Of a stretch of 64,000 bases of DNA, positions 27,543 to 36,056 are shown piece by piece (the first letter of the stretch is position 1; every line of letters begins with the position of its first letter). This DNA comes from Mucilaginibacter aquaedulcis (GTDB taxonomy: Bacteria > Bacteroidota > Bacteroidia > Sphingobacteriales > Sphingobacteriaceae). The translations under genes were made by a program, and so were the position numbers. The notes under the pieces were generated by a model that did no database searches, had not been told where the DNA came from, and saw only the letters and a list, made by a program, of their open reading frames with translations. The DNA lies in the NCBI RefSeq assembly GCF_030409325.1, contig NZ_JAUFPR010000002.1:1302001-1366000 (forward strand), in the 5' to 3' direction.

Positions 27543-28146
27543 ATGTTAATGCGCTTTTAAATCGTTGTGCCAGGGCCTTATCGGCATTAAGCATTTGCTC
27601 AAGGCTTTTTAAACATTTATATTTCTTATTTCTGAGTACCTGTTCATTTTCATAATTTACCAAGGCCAATATTTCCTTCATAGGCAAATTATCATAATAA
27701 TAGGCTGTTAAAATTTTGCGGCATGCATCTCCAAGTTTTTCCATCAGTGACTGCACCAATTTGCGGGCATCCCGTTCAACTAAAAAATGACTAACATCTT
27801 TTTCATCTACCTCCATCTCATGACCATATCGTTCTTCTCTGAGCACGGTTCTGTTTCTCTTTTTTAATTCGTTAAGCCATGCATATTTATTAAGCGTGAA
27901 CAAAAACGTTTTAATGCTCGATTCTCCACGGAATTTTCCTTTTTTCACAATCTCGATAAACGTCACTATTACTTCCTGAAAAATATCCTGCGCATCCTGT
28001 TCTGAACCCTGGTTTTGCCTCACATAGTTGCTTAATACGGCATAATTACTCCGATACAAAAAGCTGATCACCGAATTGCTTACCTGTTCATCCTTTAACG
28101 TATCAATTAACTCCTCATCGGAGAAATGCAACACGGTTTTTTTCAT
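27532..28146 (-). CDS. ECF RNA polymerase sigma-70 factor
   Basis: 204 residues from the ATG at 28146; a TTG 12 bp further up is an alternative. Region 2 is visible at about 25-95 (NAVLSNYVRQNQGSEQDAQDIFQEVIVTF), and region 4 at about 130-190 (ACRKILTAYYYDNLPMKEILALVNY, then a recognition helix with RNKKYKCLKSLEQ). The gene leads a three-gene unit with the anti-sigma factor and a lipoprotein. The signal it answers is unknown. It is separate from the FecI-like sigma at 12672. Confidence 0.92.
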   Translation of the reverse strand: MKKTVLHFSDEELIDTLKDEQVSNSVISFLYRSNYAVLSNYVRQNQGSEQDAQDIFQEVIVTFIEIVKKGKFRGESSIKTFLFTLNKYAWLNELKKRNRTVLREERYGHEMEVDEKDVSHFLVERDARKLVQSLMEKLGDACRKILTAYYYDNLPMKEILALVNYENEQVLRNKKYKCLKSLEQMLNADKALAQRFKSALTYGQ

Positions 28147-28346
28147 ATAGTACAACAATTAGTAAAAGCTATCATTCAAAATGTAACCCTATCATTTTAA
28201 ATCAAGTTAGTAAAAAACACCGTGCCAGCAGAATTGATTTTAAAAACAACGATCCCATTTATTACAACCCGATACCAAAACACTCCAACTGTTTATACAT
28301 AATTTGAGTCAAAGTATTAATTGTAACCCAATACAATCAGCAAAAT

Positions 28347-29252
28347 TTATATTACTGTACGTGTATGTCCGGGTGATGCTCCGGTATATTTTTTAAAGAA
28401 GTTGGTAAAGTACGCGGGTTCATCAAAACCGAGCCCTCCGGCAATTTGGGTAACACTCCAGTCTGTATGTTTGAGAAGTGCCTGCGCCTCCTGAAGAATA
28501 CGATCAGCTATAAGTCGGCTGGTTGTACGACCAGTTACCGCCTTTACCGATCTATTCAGGTGATTGGTATGAACCGCCAGGGAAACGGCAAAATCTTTCG
28601 GAGCCTTTAGTCGCACAGATTGTTCCGGGGAATCAATTGGAAACTGCCGTTCAAGCAATGTCAGGAACTGTGCCGTAATACGAGCGGCCGAGCCTGCATG
28701 CGTTTCAATAGTATTTACTGGTGATAGTGTTAAAGCTTCATGCATCAAAACGCGCAGGTAACTGCGCAACATATCATATTTAGCCCGGTAATCTGAAGCC
28801 ATCACTTTCTGCATGCGCTCCAGCAACCCGGATATCAAGCTCAATTGGTCATCATCTAAAAAAATAACATGAGATGCACCCGGCTGAAATAAAGGAAAAT
28901 CAGGCAGTCTGCCTTTATATTCACCGGATTCAATGAAAGTCTGTGTAAAAAGGCAGAAACAGCCTGTTTGAGGGCCGGGTCCTGACTCCCAAGCCGATGG
29001 AACCGACGGGCTGGAAAATACCAGTGCAGGCCGGTCTATCTGCACTTCCCGATCTGCATAAATCATTTTACCTTGACCTATTATCAAGGTAACCTTATAG
29101 AAATCCCTACGCCCAAATGGCGAACGCTGCACACAAAGTTGTCGCTTAAAAACATTGAAGTGTCCCTGTCCTGTATTATTTTCAGCAAATGCCGATTGGT
29201 TATTTACCGGATGGCGAAGATAAAAATCAGCCAGTGTTTCTATTGGTTCCAT
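28347..29252 (-). CDS. AraC-family transcriptional regulator
   Basis: 301 residues. The N-terminal cupin-like sensing half (1-180) is followed by a double helix-turn-helix (about 195-300; second HTH AGGLGFDEPAYFTNFFKKYTG). It is divergent from the DHA2 exporter gene across 154 bp that hold three tandem repeats likely to be its binding sites. A TAACTTTG box (29264 to 29257, minus) lies 4 bp before the ATG, so the mRNA may be nearly leaderless. It probably controls the exporter in response to a toxic compound. Confidence 0.93.
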   Translation of the reverse strand: MEPIETLADFYLRHPVNNQSAFAENNTGQGHFNVFKRQLCVQRSPFGRRDFYKVTLIIGQGKMIYADREVQIDRPALVFSSPSVPSAWESGPGPQTGCFCLFTQTFIESGEYKGRLPDFPLFQPGASHVIFLDDDQLSLISGLLERMQKVMASDYRAKYDMLRSYLRVLMHEALTLSPVNTIETHAGSAARITAQFLTLLERQFPIDSPEQSVRLKAPKDFAVSLAVHTNHLNRSVKAVTGRTTSRLIADRILQEAQALLKHTDWSVTQIAGGLGFDEPAYFTNFFKKYTGASPGHTRTVI

Positions 29253-29280
29253 AATGCAAAGTTAAGTCTTATTGAAATAC

Positions 29281-29372
29281 AATGTTTGATTATTATAACT
29301 CAATATGACAAAAACATGATAATAAAACCTATAAATGTTTGAATGTTATAAATTCCTGATTGAATACTATAA
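29281..29372. promoter_or_regulatory. Probable AraC operator: three tandem 18-bp repeats
   Basis: Copies at 29281-29298 and 29334-29351 agree at 16 of 18 bases (AATGTTTGAxTxTTATAA). A weaker third copy at 29355-29372 agrees with the second at 13 of 18. Start-to-start offsets are 53 and 21 bp, close to whole helical turns. The array fills the gap between the divergent araC-type and exporter genes. Confidence 0.65.
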
Positions 29373-29394
29373 GTGGTTAAAATAACCTGAGCCA

Positions 29395-29402
29395 TAATTT
29401 TG
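29395..29402 (+). promoter_or_regulatory. Candidate -7 promoter box TAATTTTG for the exporter
   Basis: Matches TAnnTTTG and ends 4 bp before the ATG at 29407, which would give a leaderless or almost leaderless transcript. The AraC repeats lie directly upstream. No clear -33 element is seen. Confidence 0.45.
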
Positions 29403-29406
29403 CGGT

Positions 29407-30966
29407 ATGGAAACAGGATTCAGAAAATGGATCATCGTTATTACGATTATCACATCGACCATTATTGAACTGATTGACACTACTATTGTTAACGTATCAA
29501 TAAATACAATGAGCGGCAACCTCGGGGCATCACTTGAAGATACCGCCTGGGTGATCACTTCTTACGCAATAGCGAACGTTATCGTGATTCCGATGACAAG
29601 TTTTCTTGCCGAGAAGATCGGACGAAAACAATATTATATCGGATCCATATTGTTGTTTACCCTGTCGTCCGCGCTCTGTGGCTTTTCAACAAGTTTGTGG
29701 GAGTTAGTGGCATTCCGTTTTTTACAGGGTGTAGGCGGTGGTGCTTTACTATCCACATCGCAAGCCATTTTATTTGAAACATTTCCGCCTAAAGAACGCG
29801 GGTTGGCGAGTGGGATTTTTAGTTTAGGTATTATTATCGGTCCATCTATCGGGCCTGTGCTGGGTGGTTATATCGTTGATAATTTGAGCTGGCAATGGAT
29901 ATTTTACGTAAATATCCCTATCGGCCTGATGGCCGCAATGCTATCGTTTATATATCTAAGACCATCTCAAGGCTCAAAGGATGACAGGAAGATCGATTGG
30001 TTGGGCATAGGCTTGCTTGCAGTTGGCATAGGTTCATTACAGGTAGTATTGGAACGCGGCGAAACAGATGACTGGTTTTCGGCCACTTACATTACGGTGT
30101 TAAGCATCATCTCTGTAATTTCTCTGAGCGTCCTGGTTTGGTGGGAGTTGAAAGTAAAACATCCCGTGATTAATTTCCGGGTTTTAAAAAGCACCACCTT
30201 ATCTATCTCCGCAGTAATGACCTTTGTACTAGGATTTGGCTTATTTAGTGCTGTATTCGTATTCCCTTTATATGCCCAGCGGATTATCGGCTATTCAGCC
30301 TTCCAAACAGGCACCATGTTATTGCCGGGTACACTAATGGCCGCTATGGTTTCGCCTTTCTTGGGCCGAATGCTGCAAAGCGGATTGCGACCCCAATACC
30401 TCATTATTACAGGCTTCCTGTTTTCAGCCATCTTCGGATTTTTCATGTCGAAATCTAATTTGGAAACGGGCGATGCATGGTTCTTTATTCCCCTTATCTT
30501 TCGGGGTTTAGGAGCCGCATTACTGATTGTTCCACTTACCGCGCTTGCCGTTTCAGAGTTGAAACCGCAGGATATTCCACAGGGGGCAGCCCTCAACAAC
30601 ATGATGCGGCAAATGGGTGGGTCATTCGGTATCGCATTGATCAATACTTACATCGCGCAGCGCGCGGCAGCCAACAGAACAGCATTAATAACCCATGTAA
30701 CAGATAGCGATCCGGTTACCCATCAAAGGTTACAGGGCGTAATCGGAAACCTGATGACCCATGGTGCAAATTATCTTAGGGCCGCCCAACAGGCCATCGG
30801 CGCGCTTGAAAATACAGTGGTTAAGCAAACTTATTTATTAAGTTACATGGATGCCTTTTTTCTTTTAGCCTTAATGAACGCTTGCTGTATACCATTAGTG
30901 ATTTTTACCATCAAGAAACGTTCGGCAGATAAGAAACCACAAAAGGTGATTATATCTGATCATTGA
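29407..30966 (+). CDS. DHA2-family (EmrB/QacA-type) MFS drug:H+ antiporter
   Basis: 519 residues with 14 predicted membrane spans. Family motifs are visible: DTTIVNVSINTM in span 1 (DHA2 motif D1), the RFLQGVGGGALLSTSQAI region, and GPSIGPVLGGYIVDNLSWQW in span 5 (motif C of drug exporters). It should expel lipophilic or cationic drugs with an outer membrane channel, and usually an EmrA-type adaptor; no adaptor gene is adjacent. It is controlled by the divergent AraC gene, as the repeat array suggests. Confidence 0.94.
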   Translation: METGFRKWIIVITIITSTIIELIDTTIVNVSINTMSGNLGASLEDTAWVITSYAIANVIVIPMTSFLAEKIGRKQYYIGSILLFTLSSALCGFSTSLWELVAFRFLQGVGGGALLSTSQAILFETFPPKERGLASGIFSLGIIIGPSIGPVLGGYIVDNLSWQWIFYVNIPIGLMAAMLSFIYLRPSQGSKDDRKIDWLGIGLLAVGIGSLQVVLERGETDDWFSATYITVLSIISVISLSVLVWWELKVKHPVINFRVLKSTTLSISAVMTFVLGFGLFSAVFVFPLYAQRIIGYSAFQTGTMLLPGTLMAAMVSPFLGRMLQSGLRPQYLIITGFLFSAIFGFFMSKSNLETGDAWFFIPLIFRGLGAALLIVPLTALAVSELKPQDIPQGAALNNMMRQMGGSFGIALINTYIAQRAAANRTALITHVTDSDPVTHQRLQGVIGNLMTHGANYLRAAQQAIGALENTVVKQTYLLSYMDAFFLLALMNACCIPLVIFTIKKRSADKKPQKVIISDH

Positions 30967-31064
30967 TCCTGAAAAATTGTTGGCCCAAGAGCGATTCGGA
31001 AACATATATATATCAACGTTTCTTCCATCCCGATGACAAATCTTTTTCTGTCCTCTGAATCATA

Positions 31065-31072
31065 TATCTTTG
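31065..31072 (+). promoter_or_regulatory. Candidate -7 promoter box TATCTTTG
   Basis: Matches TAnnTTTG and ends 15 bp before the ATG at 31088 of the second AraC gene. No obvious -33 partner was found. Confidence 0.45.
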
Positions 31073-31087
31073 CGGGAAAGATCAACA

Positions 31088-31945
31088 ATGGGCAAAAAAA
31101 CCGGTTCAATTCCTGTGAACACATTTGGCAGTGAGGCAGATGAAGGATTTACTATCGATCGGGTTTCTTTTGAGGCTTTACCCCCTTTAGGCGAATGGGA
31201 ACAACCTGAACGACATGACCGTCACACATTCTTTTTATTAGAAAAGGGATGTGTGAACATGGAAATTGATTTTCAAAAATATGCTATTCAATCTCCATCA
31301 CTAATTTATATGCATCCTGATCAGGTGCACCGCATTATTGATTTTAAAGATGTAACAGTATGCGCCTGGGCAATGAACAACGAGCAGCTTAACCCTGATT
31401 ACCTAAAGTTGCTTGATGATATTACGCCATCAGCTCCTATGCTCCTAAATGAAAATCAGTTCAGTTTGATCTCTGAGGCTGTTTCATTATGCCTTACTTT
31501 CTGGCTAAGAAAAAATGCACCTCTTTTTCATTCGCTGCTCAAAGACTATGGGAATGCACTTGTTGGTCTGGTAATATCGCTGTTTCTCGAAAACACTGCC
31601 CCTCCCGATCATTTATCCAGGCAGGAACAGCTCACCAAAGCATTTCGTAACTTGTTGGGGATTCATTTTTCCCATATAAAACGTCCAGCCGATTATGCGA
31701 AAGCCTTGCATATTTCTACCCCCTACCTCAACGAATGTATCAAAAACACAACCGGGCAGCCGATATCCTACCATATTCAGCAGCGCGTTATTTTAGAAGC
31801 TAAACGATTGCTTTATCATTCCAACCAATCACTCAAGGAGGTTGCGGCGTCTTTGGGCTATGATGATTATCCATATTTTTCAAGGCTATTTACCAAAGTT
31901 ACAGGTGTATCTCCTGTGGTGTTCCGTCGGAAAAACCTCGATTAG
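31088..31945 (+). CDS. AraC-family transcriptional regulator
   Basis: 285 residues from the ATG at 31088; the frame extends to a TTG at 31070, but that codon overlaps the promoter box TATCTTTG. A cupin N-terminus (RHDRHTFFLLEKGCVNMEI, MHPDQVHRI) precedes the double HTH (HISTPYLNECIKNTTGQPISY; AASLGYDDYPYFSRLFTKVTG). It lies 78 bp upstream of the FAD monooxygenase gene, in the same direction, and may regulate it. It is only distantly similar to the AraC protein at 28347. Confidence 0.93.
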   Translation: MGKKTGSIPVNTFGSEADEGFTIDRVSFEALPPLGEWEQPERHDRHTFFLLEKGCVNMEIDFQKYAIQSPSLIYMHPDQVHRIIDFKDVTVCAWAMNNEQLNPDYLKLLDDITPSAPMLLNENQFSLISEAVSLCLTFWLRKNAPLFHSLLKDYGNALVGLVISLFLENTAPPDHLSRQEQLTKAFRNLLGIHFSHIKRPADYAKALHISTPYLNECIKNTTGQPISYHIQQRVILEAKRLLYHSNQSLKEVAASLGYDDYPYFSRLFTKVTGVSPVVFRRKNLD

Positions 31946-32023
31946 TCCAACACTTTCATTGTTTAAGCCTATACAAGCTGTTCTATTCGCTGTTCATTTG
32001 CATCAATAAAAAATGCACTTGAA

Positions 32024-33133
32024 ATGGAAACTACCAATCATAAAAAAGCACTCATATCCGGCGCAAGCTTTGCCGGACTATCAACCGCCTACTGGATGAA
32101 CAGGCTGGGCTATAAGGTAACTATCGTGGAAATTGCTCCGTGTTTGAAAAAAGGCGGTACCCCTGTAAATATTCTTGAAAACACCATCGACATTGTAAAA
32201 CGCATGGACCTATTCGACCAGATATACGCCAACAGGCTCAGCATGGAAAGAATAGAGTTTAAAAATGCCAACGATACCACCGAACGACTTGACTATCACC
32301 AGCACCGCGAAACGGAAGAATATGAGATTGAGCGGGATGTATTGCTGGATATGCTGTACGGACTGATTAAAGACGACGTTGAATTTATTTTCAAGGAAAG
32401 CATTACAGATTTAACCGAACATGAAGCCGGGATGCTGGTATCTTTTAAAAACAGCGCACAACAATCGTTCAACCTCGTTTTCGGGTGCGATGGCATTCAT
32501 TCTGTAGTCAGGAAACTTTGGTTTGGCACCGAAAACGATTTTTCACATTTTCTGCAAACCTATTTCTCCATCACTATTGTTGATAAGCTCCTGATCCCTG
32601 AAAACACCACTCAGATGTATAGCGAGGTTGGCAAAACTATTATGCTGAATGCCTATAATGGCAAAACGGATATTTGCTTTGCCTATTTTTCTGAAAATGA
32701 GGTTTCGTATGATTATCGGAATGAAGAGCAAATGCGGAACATGATCACAGAGCAGTTTAAAGAAGCCGGTTGGCGAAGCCCTGAATTGCTGAACGAGGTG
32801 CGGGAATCCGATACTTTTTATTTTGATAAACTATGCCAGATGAAGATGCCATCATGGACAAAGAGGCGTGTAGCGCTGGTGGGCGATGCGGGCTACTGCG
32901 CTTCGCCTGCTGCAGGCCGCGGCGGATCATTGGCTATTGACGGCGCAGCTGCACTGGCCGATGCTTTTGAAAAGCGCAATGGCGATTTTACACAGGCTTT
33001 TCAGGCATATAATGCAGATTTTCGCCCCTTTATTGATCAGGTACAGCAAGAGGTAGTTGAATTTGGCCTTGACATACTTATCCCAAAAACGGAAGAAGCT
33101 ATAATCAAAAGAAACAAGGAAGGGTTTAATTAA
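32024..33133 (+). CDS. FAD-dependent monooxygenase (TetX/PHBH-like)
   Basis: 369 residues. The FAD-binding Rossmann motif is near the N-terminus (ISGASFAGLSTAYWM, residues 10-24). The DG motif is FGCDGIHSVVRK, and the GD motif with its FAD ribityl contacts is ALVGDAGYCASPAAGRGG. This is the class A flavoprotein hydroxylase layout of TetX and aromatic hydroxylases. It may oxidise an antibiotic or aromatic compound with NAD(P)H and O2. The neighbours (drug exporter, two AraC regulators) fit a resistance role; the substrate is unknown. Confidence 0.92.
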   Translation: METTNHKKALISGASFAGLSTAYWMNRLGYKVTIVEIAPCLKKGGTPVNILENTIDIVKRMDLFDQIYANRLSMERIEFKNANDTTERLDYHQHRETEEYEIERDVLLDMLYGLIKDDVEFIFKESITDLTEHEAGMLVSFKNSAQQSFNLVFGCDGIHSVVRKLWFGTENDFSHFLQTYFSITIVDKLLIPENTTQMYSEVGKTIMLNAYNGKTDICFAYFSENEVSYDYRNEEQMRNMITEQFKEAGWRSPELLNEVRESDTFYFDKLCQMKMPSWTKRRVALVGDAGYCASPAAGRGGSLAIDGAAALADAFEKRNGDFTQAFQAYNADFRPFIDQVQQEVVEFGLDILIPKTEEAIIKRNKEGFN

Positions 33134-33223
33134 AATATCTTATTTATCAAAAAAGCGGTGGAATGATACACAAATTATATAATTAACAGGCAGTTGTAAT
33201 CAGACCAAATGTGGAAGTAGCGA

Positions 33224-34516
33224 TCATAATTCATCATGAGGTGATACCCTTTTCAAAATGTAGGAAAGCAGTATAGCGAACAACACATAACCAGCGAAAA
33301 TAAAGTAACCGGGCTGTAACGAGGTACCATTGGCTGTAATTACGTTTAGTGATTCGGTGTGCATGTTAAGACCAGATAACTGGCTTTTCAGAATACCGTT
33401 CAACCCGATGTAGGTCATCAGCATACCAACAATCATTACATCAGACATATCCCATTTTCCAAGTTCAAATGTAAGGTAACGAACTATGCCATTCTGCCCC
33501 ATCTTCTTTGAGCTCAGTACGTAAATCCCTTTGGCAATCAGGCGTAACAGCGGCAGGATCAGTATAAACAACAGGATCAGTACGCCAACTACTATAGCGT
33601 CGGGTTTAGGTTGAGCTATTAATGTTTCAACAATCCCTAAAATACTTTTGCTTTGATAAAAAAGCACCTGATTCTTAAATTCAACCTTCCCGTTGAGCAG
33701 CTCCAACTCCAGCGATTGGATACGGGCGTCTACTTCTATTACCGGTAAAAAACTACCCGTGATCAGCATAACCAATGCAAACATCAAAGCGAATACAAAA
33801 AGCGGCGTTTGCAGATGCACCTGTTTGCGCAAGCTGAGCCAAAGCAACAAGGCTACTAATACGCAACCCAGCATGATGCATACATATTGTATAAGCTGTA
33901 CTTTCAATTCGGAAAGCCTTTCATCTATGCGTTTATTAAAGGTAACAGGGTCAGCCACCTTATATTTTTTATAAACGTATTTAGTAACCGCGTAGTTAGC
34001 TACACTCACACTATCGTAAATTTGCCTGGTTAGCTGATTAACTTTACTACCTGCAATATTTTTCAACCGGGCTTCACTTTCTGGGCTGCTTATTTTAGCT
34101 ACTATTGTTTTTGCAAAGGGCCTTACCTGGGCCTGTAGTTCAGCAGAATCAACCAGGGTATTAAACGCCAGTTTTTTAAGTTTGGCGCCCAGCCCTTTTT
34201 TCGGCTGGTTTATTTCAGCTACAGTTTTACTAACCAGTTCATGCATTTGCTTTTCTACCATCAACAGGATATCCCGCTGCTGGGATTTTGTGATATGATA
34301 ACCCTGTATCTGGTTGCTCAGCACATCAGTAATACGGTCGCGCCACTGATCAATGGAGAATAAACCAAAGGTAACGCTGTTAGATAAGCTGTAATCCTCC
34401 TTTACCTGTTCCCGCTCGGCAGAGATCCCGGCCAAACGATAACCCGAATATACTGCTCCTGCCAGCAATAAGCTTAGCCCGATAAGCACGATTATATTTA
34501 AAATTGTATACTTCAT
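33224..34516 (-). CDS. PqiA-like membrane protein (second of tandem pair)
   Basis: 430 residues. The N-terminal anchor (6-27) is followed by a helical extracytoplasmic region (35-205), then membrane spans at about 208-228, 238-258, 305-330, 355-375 and 405-425. The block GKWDMSDVMIVGMLMTYIGLNG near 350-375 matches the core of paraquat-inducible protein A, an inner membrane partner of MCE lipid transporters. It abuts its paralogue with zero spacing. The two share the whole layout (SVDQWRD/SIDQWRD, VLFYxSKSILGVVE). No MCE gene (pqiB) is present. Confidence 0.75.
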   Translation of the reverse strand: MKYTILNIIVLIGLSLLLAGAVYSGYRLAGISAEREQVKEDYSLSNSVTFGLFSIDQWRDRITDVLSNQIQGYHITKSQQRDILLMVEKQMHELVSKTVAEINQPKKGLGAKLKKLAFNTLVDSAELQAQVRPFAKTIVAKISSPESEARLKNIAGSKVNQLTRQIYDSVSVANYAVTKYVYKKYKVADPVTFNKRIDERLSELKVQLIQYVCIMLGCVLVALLLWLSLRKQVHLQTPLFVFALMFALVMLITGSFLPVIEVDARIQSLELELLNGKVEFKNQVLFYQSKSILGIVETLIAQPKPDAIVVGVLILLFILILPLLRLIAKGIYVLSSKKMGQNGIVRYLTFELGKWDMSDVMIVGMLMTYIGLNGILKSQLSGLNMHTESLNVITANGTSLQPGYFIFAGYVLFAILLSYILKRVSPHDEL

Positions 34517-35818
34517 TTAGTGGGCATCATGCGGGGTAATATGTTTCAGAATGGTTGATAAGATGAGTCCGTATAATACGAAACTGATAAAAATGATATA
34601 GCCCGGCTGCAACGCCGTGTTATTGGTGGTAATCAGCGTAAGGTCCTGGGCCCGTATGTTGAGCATAGCAAGTTGTTTATCTAACAAGCCATTCAAGCCA
34701 ATGTAGGTCATCAGTATGGCAATTACAATCACATCGGCCATGCTCCATTTTCCTGATTGAAAAGCGAAGTATTTGATCACCCGGTTTTCGGCCAGTTTCT
34801 TTTTACTCAATAAATGGATACCGGTAGAGCTCAACTTCATGACCGGGAATAGGATACTAAAACAAAGGATAAGTATACCTACAGCTATAGAGTCAACAGC
34901 TGGCTGTTTAACCAAAACCTCAACTACACCCAAAATGCTTTTGCTTTCATAAAAAAGCACCTGATCCTTAAATGAAACGTGCTCACTCAATAGTACAAAA
35001 TCCAGCGCTTTGATACGGCAATCAACCTCTATCATGGAAGCGCTAAGACCCACCGCCAGTAATATAAAGGCAAACAGCAGAGATAAGATGAACAGTGTGC
35101 CATGCAGTTCTGTCCGTTTGCGCAAAATCCACCATAAACCAAGTACTATTATTATACAGCCCAGCATTAAAAAGCAATAACGGTACATCTCCACACGGAT
35201 ATCCTGTAATAGTCTGTCGAGTTTTGCATTTAACTGTTCTTTTGACTGGACCTGGTATTTATGGTACATACCATTAAACAAGGCGCGATTGGCCCGAAGC
35301 GTACTATCTATACTGTCCCTACGCTGCAACTGGGTAAATTTACCCATTGCCATATTACTCAATTTATTTTTTTGGTTAGGATTATCGGCCTTAGCAATGA
35401 TAGTACGGGCGAAATCAGGCACCTGCGCCTTGATCTTATCAGTTTTGACGAAGGTTTTTACAGCCAGTTTCCTGATTTTTCCGGCGAGGCTTTGCGGTTT
35501 CTTTTCAACCATGGCTTCGGCCTTACTGATAAGCGCATAAAGCACCGATTCCACTTCTTTCTGTAATTCCTGCTTTTGCTTGGGCGTAAGTTTAAAATGT
35601 TTCACCTGCCGGTTCACAATGCCGGCTACCTCATCTCTCCATTGATCAACCGATAAAAGCCCGTAGGAAATGCTGTTGATGGTGGAATGATCCAGTTTGA
35701 TGGTTTCCTGCTGCGCCGATAACTCGTGCAGCCTAAAGCTGAAAAAACCTTCCAGGCCAAGCAAAACAGACAGACCAAGGATTAAAATTAGTTTCGGGAG
35801 ATATTTAGCGGCGGCCAA
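34517..35818 (-). CDS. PqiA-like membrane protein (first of tandem pair)
   Basis: 433 residues with the same architecture as the next gene: anchor, helical extracytoplasmic domain, then a PqiA-like multi-span half with GKWSMADVIVIAILMTYIGLNG. The start is TTG at 35818; an in-frame stop lies 3 bp upstream (35822-35824), and the alignment AKY/MKY with the paralogue supports this start. It is clearly an old duplication, since the two differ widely in the N-terminal half. It probably acts in membrane-lipid homeostasis, inferred from the family. Confidence 0.75.
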   Translation of the reverse strand: MAAAKYLPKLILILGLSVLLGLEGFFSFRLHELSAQQETIKLDHSTINSISYGLLSVDQWRDEVAGIVNRQVKHFKLTPKQKQELQKEVESVLYALISKAEAMVEKKPQSLAGKIRKLAVKTFVKTDKIKAQVPDFARTIIAKADNPNQKNKLSNMAMGKFTQLQRRDSIDSTLRANRALFNGMYHKYQVQSKEQLNAKLDRLLQDIRVEMYRYCFLMLGCIIIVLGLWWILRKRTELHGTLFILSLLFAFILLAVGLSASMIEVDCRIKALDFVLLSEHVSFKDQVLFYESKSILGVVEVLVKQPAVDSIAVGILILCFSILFPVMKLSSTGIHLLSKKKLAENRVIKYFAFQSGKWSMADVIVIAILMTYIGLNGLLDKQLAMLNIRAQDLTLITTNNTALQPGYIIFISFVLYGLILSTILKHITPHDAH

Positions 35819-36000
35819 GACTTAAATGATAAAAACTGTTTACATAATTATAGGTTCAGGCATACTCCCCTATAATATCATGCCATTTCATTTTTCCCTG
35901 ATAACAACGCGAAACTCTTCCCTGTTTTGTACTTTTTTCCGAACATGATTTTATAAAAAGAACTATATCTATCACTCTACACATCATTATAACGACGGAA

Positions 36001-36018
36001 AGCGCCTTAAGGGGCGCT
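36001..36018 (-). terminator. Small GC-rich hairpin after the sugar dehydrogenase gene
   Basis: AGCGCC (36001-36006) pairs with GGCGCT (36013-36018) around a 6-base loop. It lies 39 bp after the stop codon (36057) of the minus-strand gene. On the minus strand it is followed by TTTCC, a weak T-run. Probable terminator of the GH2/dehydrogenase unit. Confidence 0.45.
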
Positions 36019-36056
36019 CTCTAATCTTCATAATTATAAATTCTCTCTTGTAGAGT

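Noticed and set aside
22234..28146. Type III-E CRISPR (Craspase) locus
   Set aside because: The TPR-CHAT and sigma genes recall it, but no Cas7-11, no repeat array and no cytoplasmic Csx30-like gene are present, and the CHAT protein is exported.
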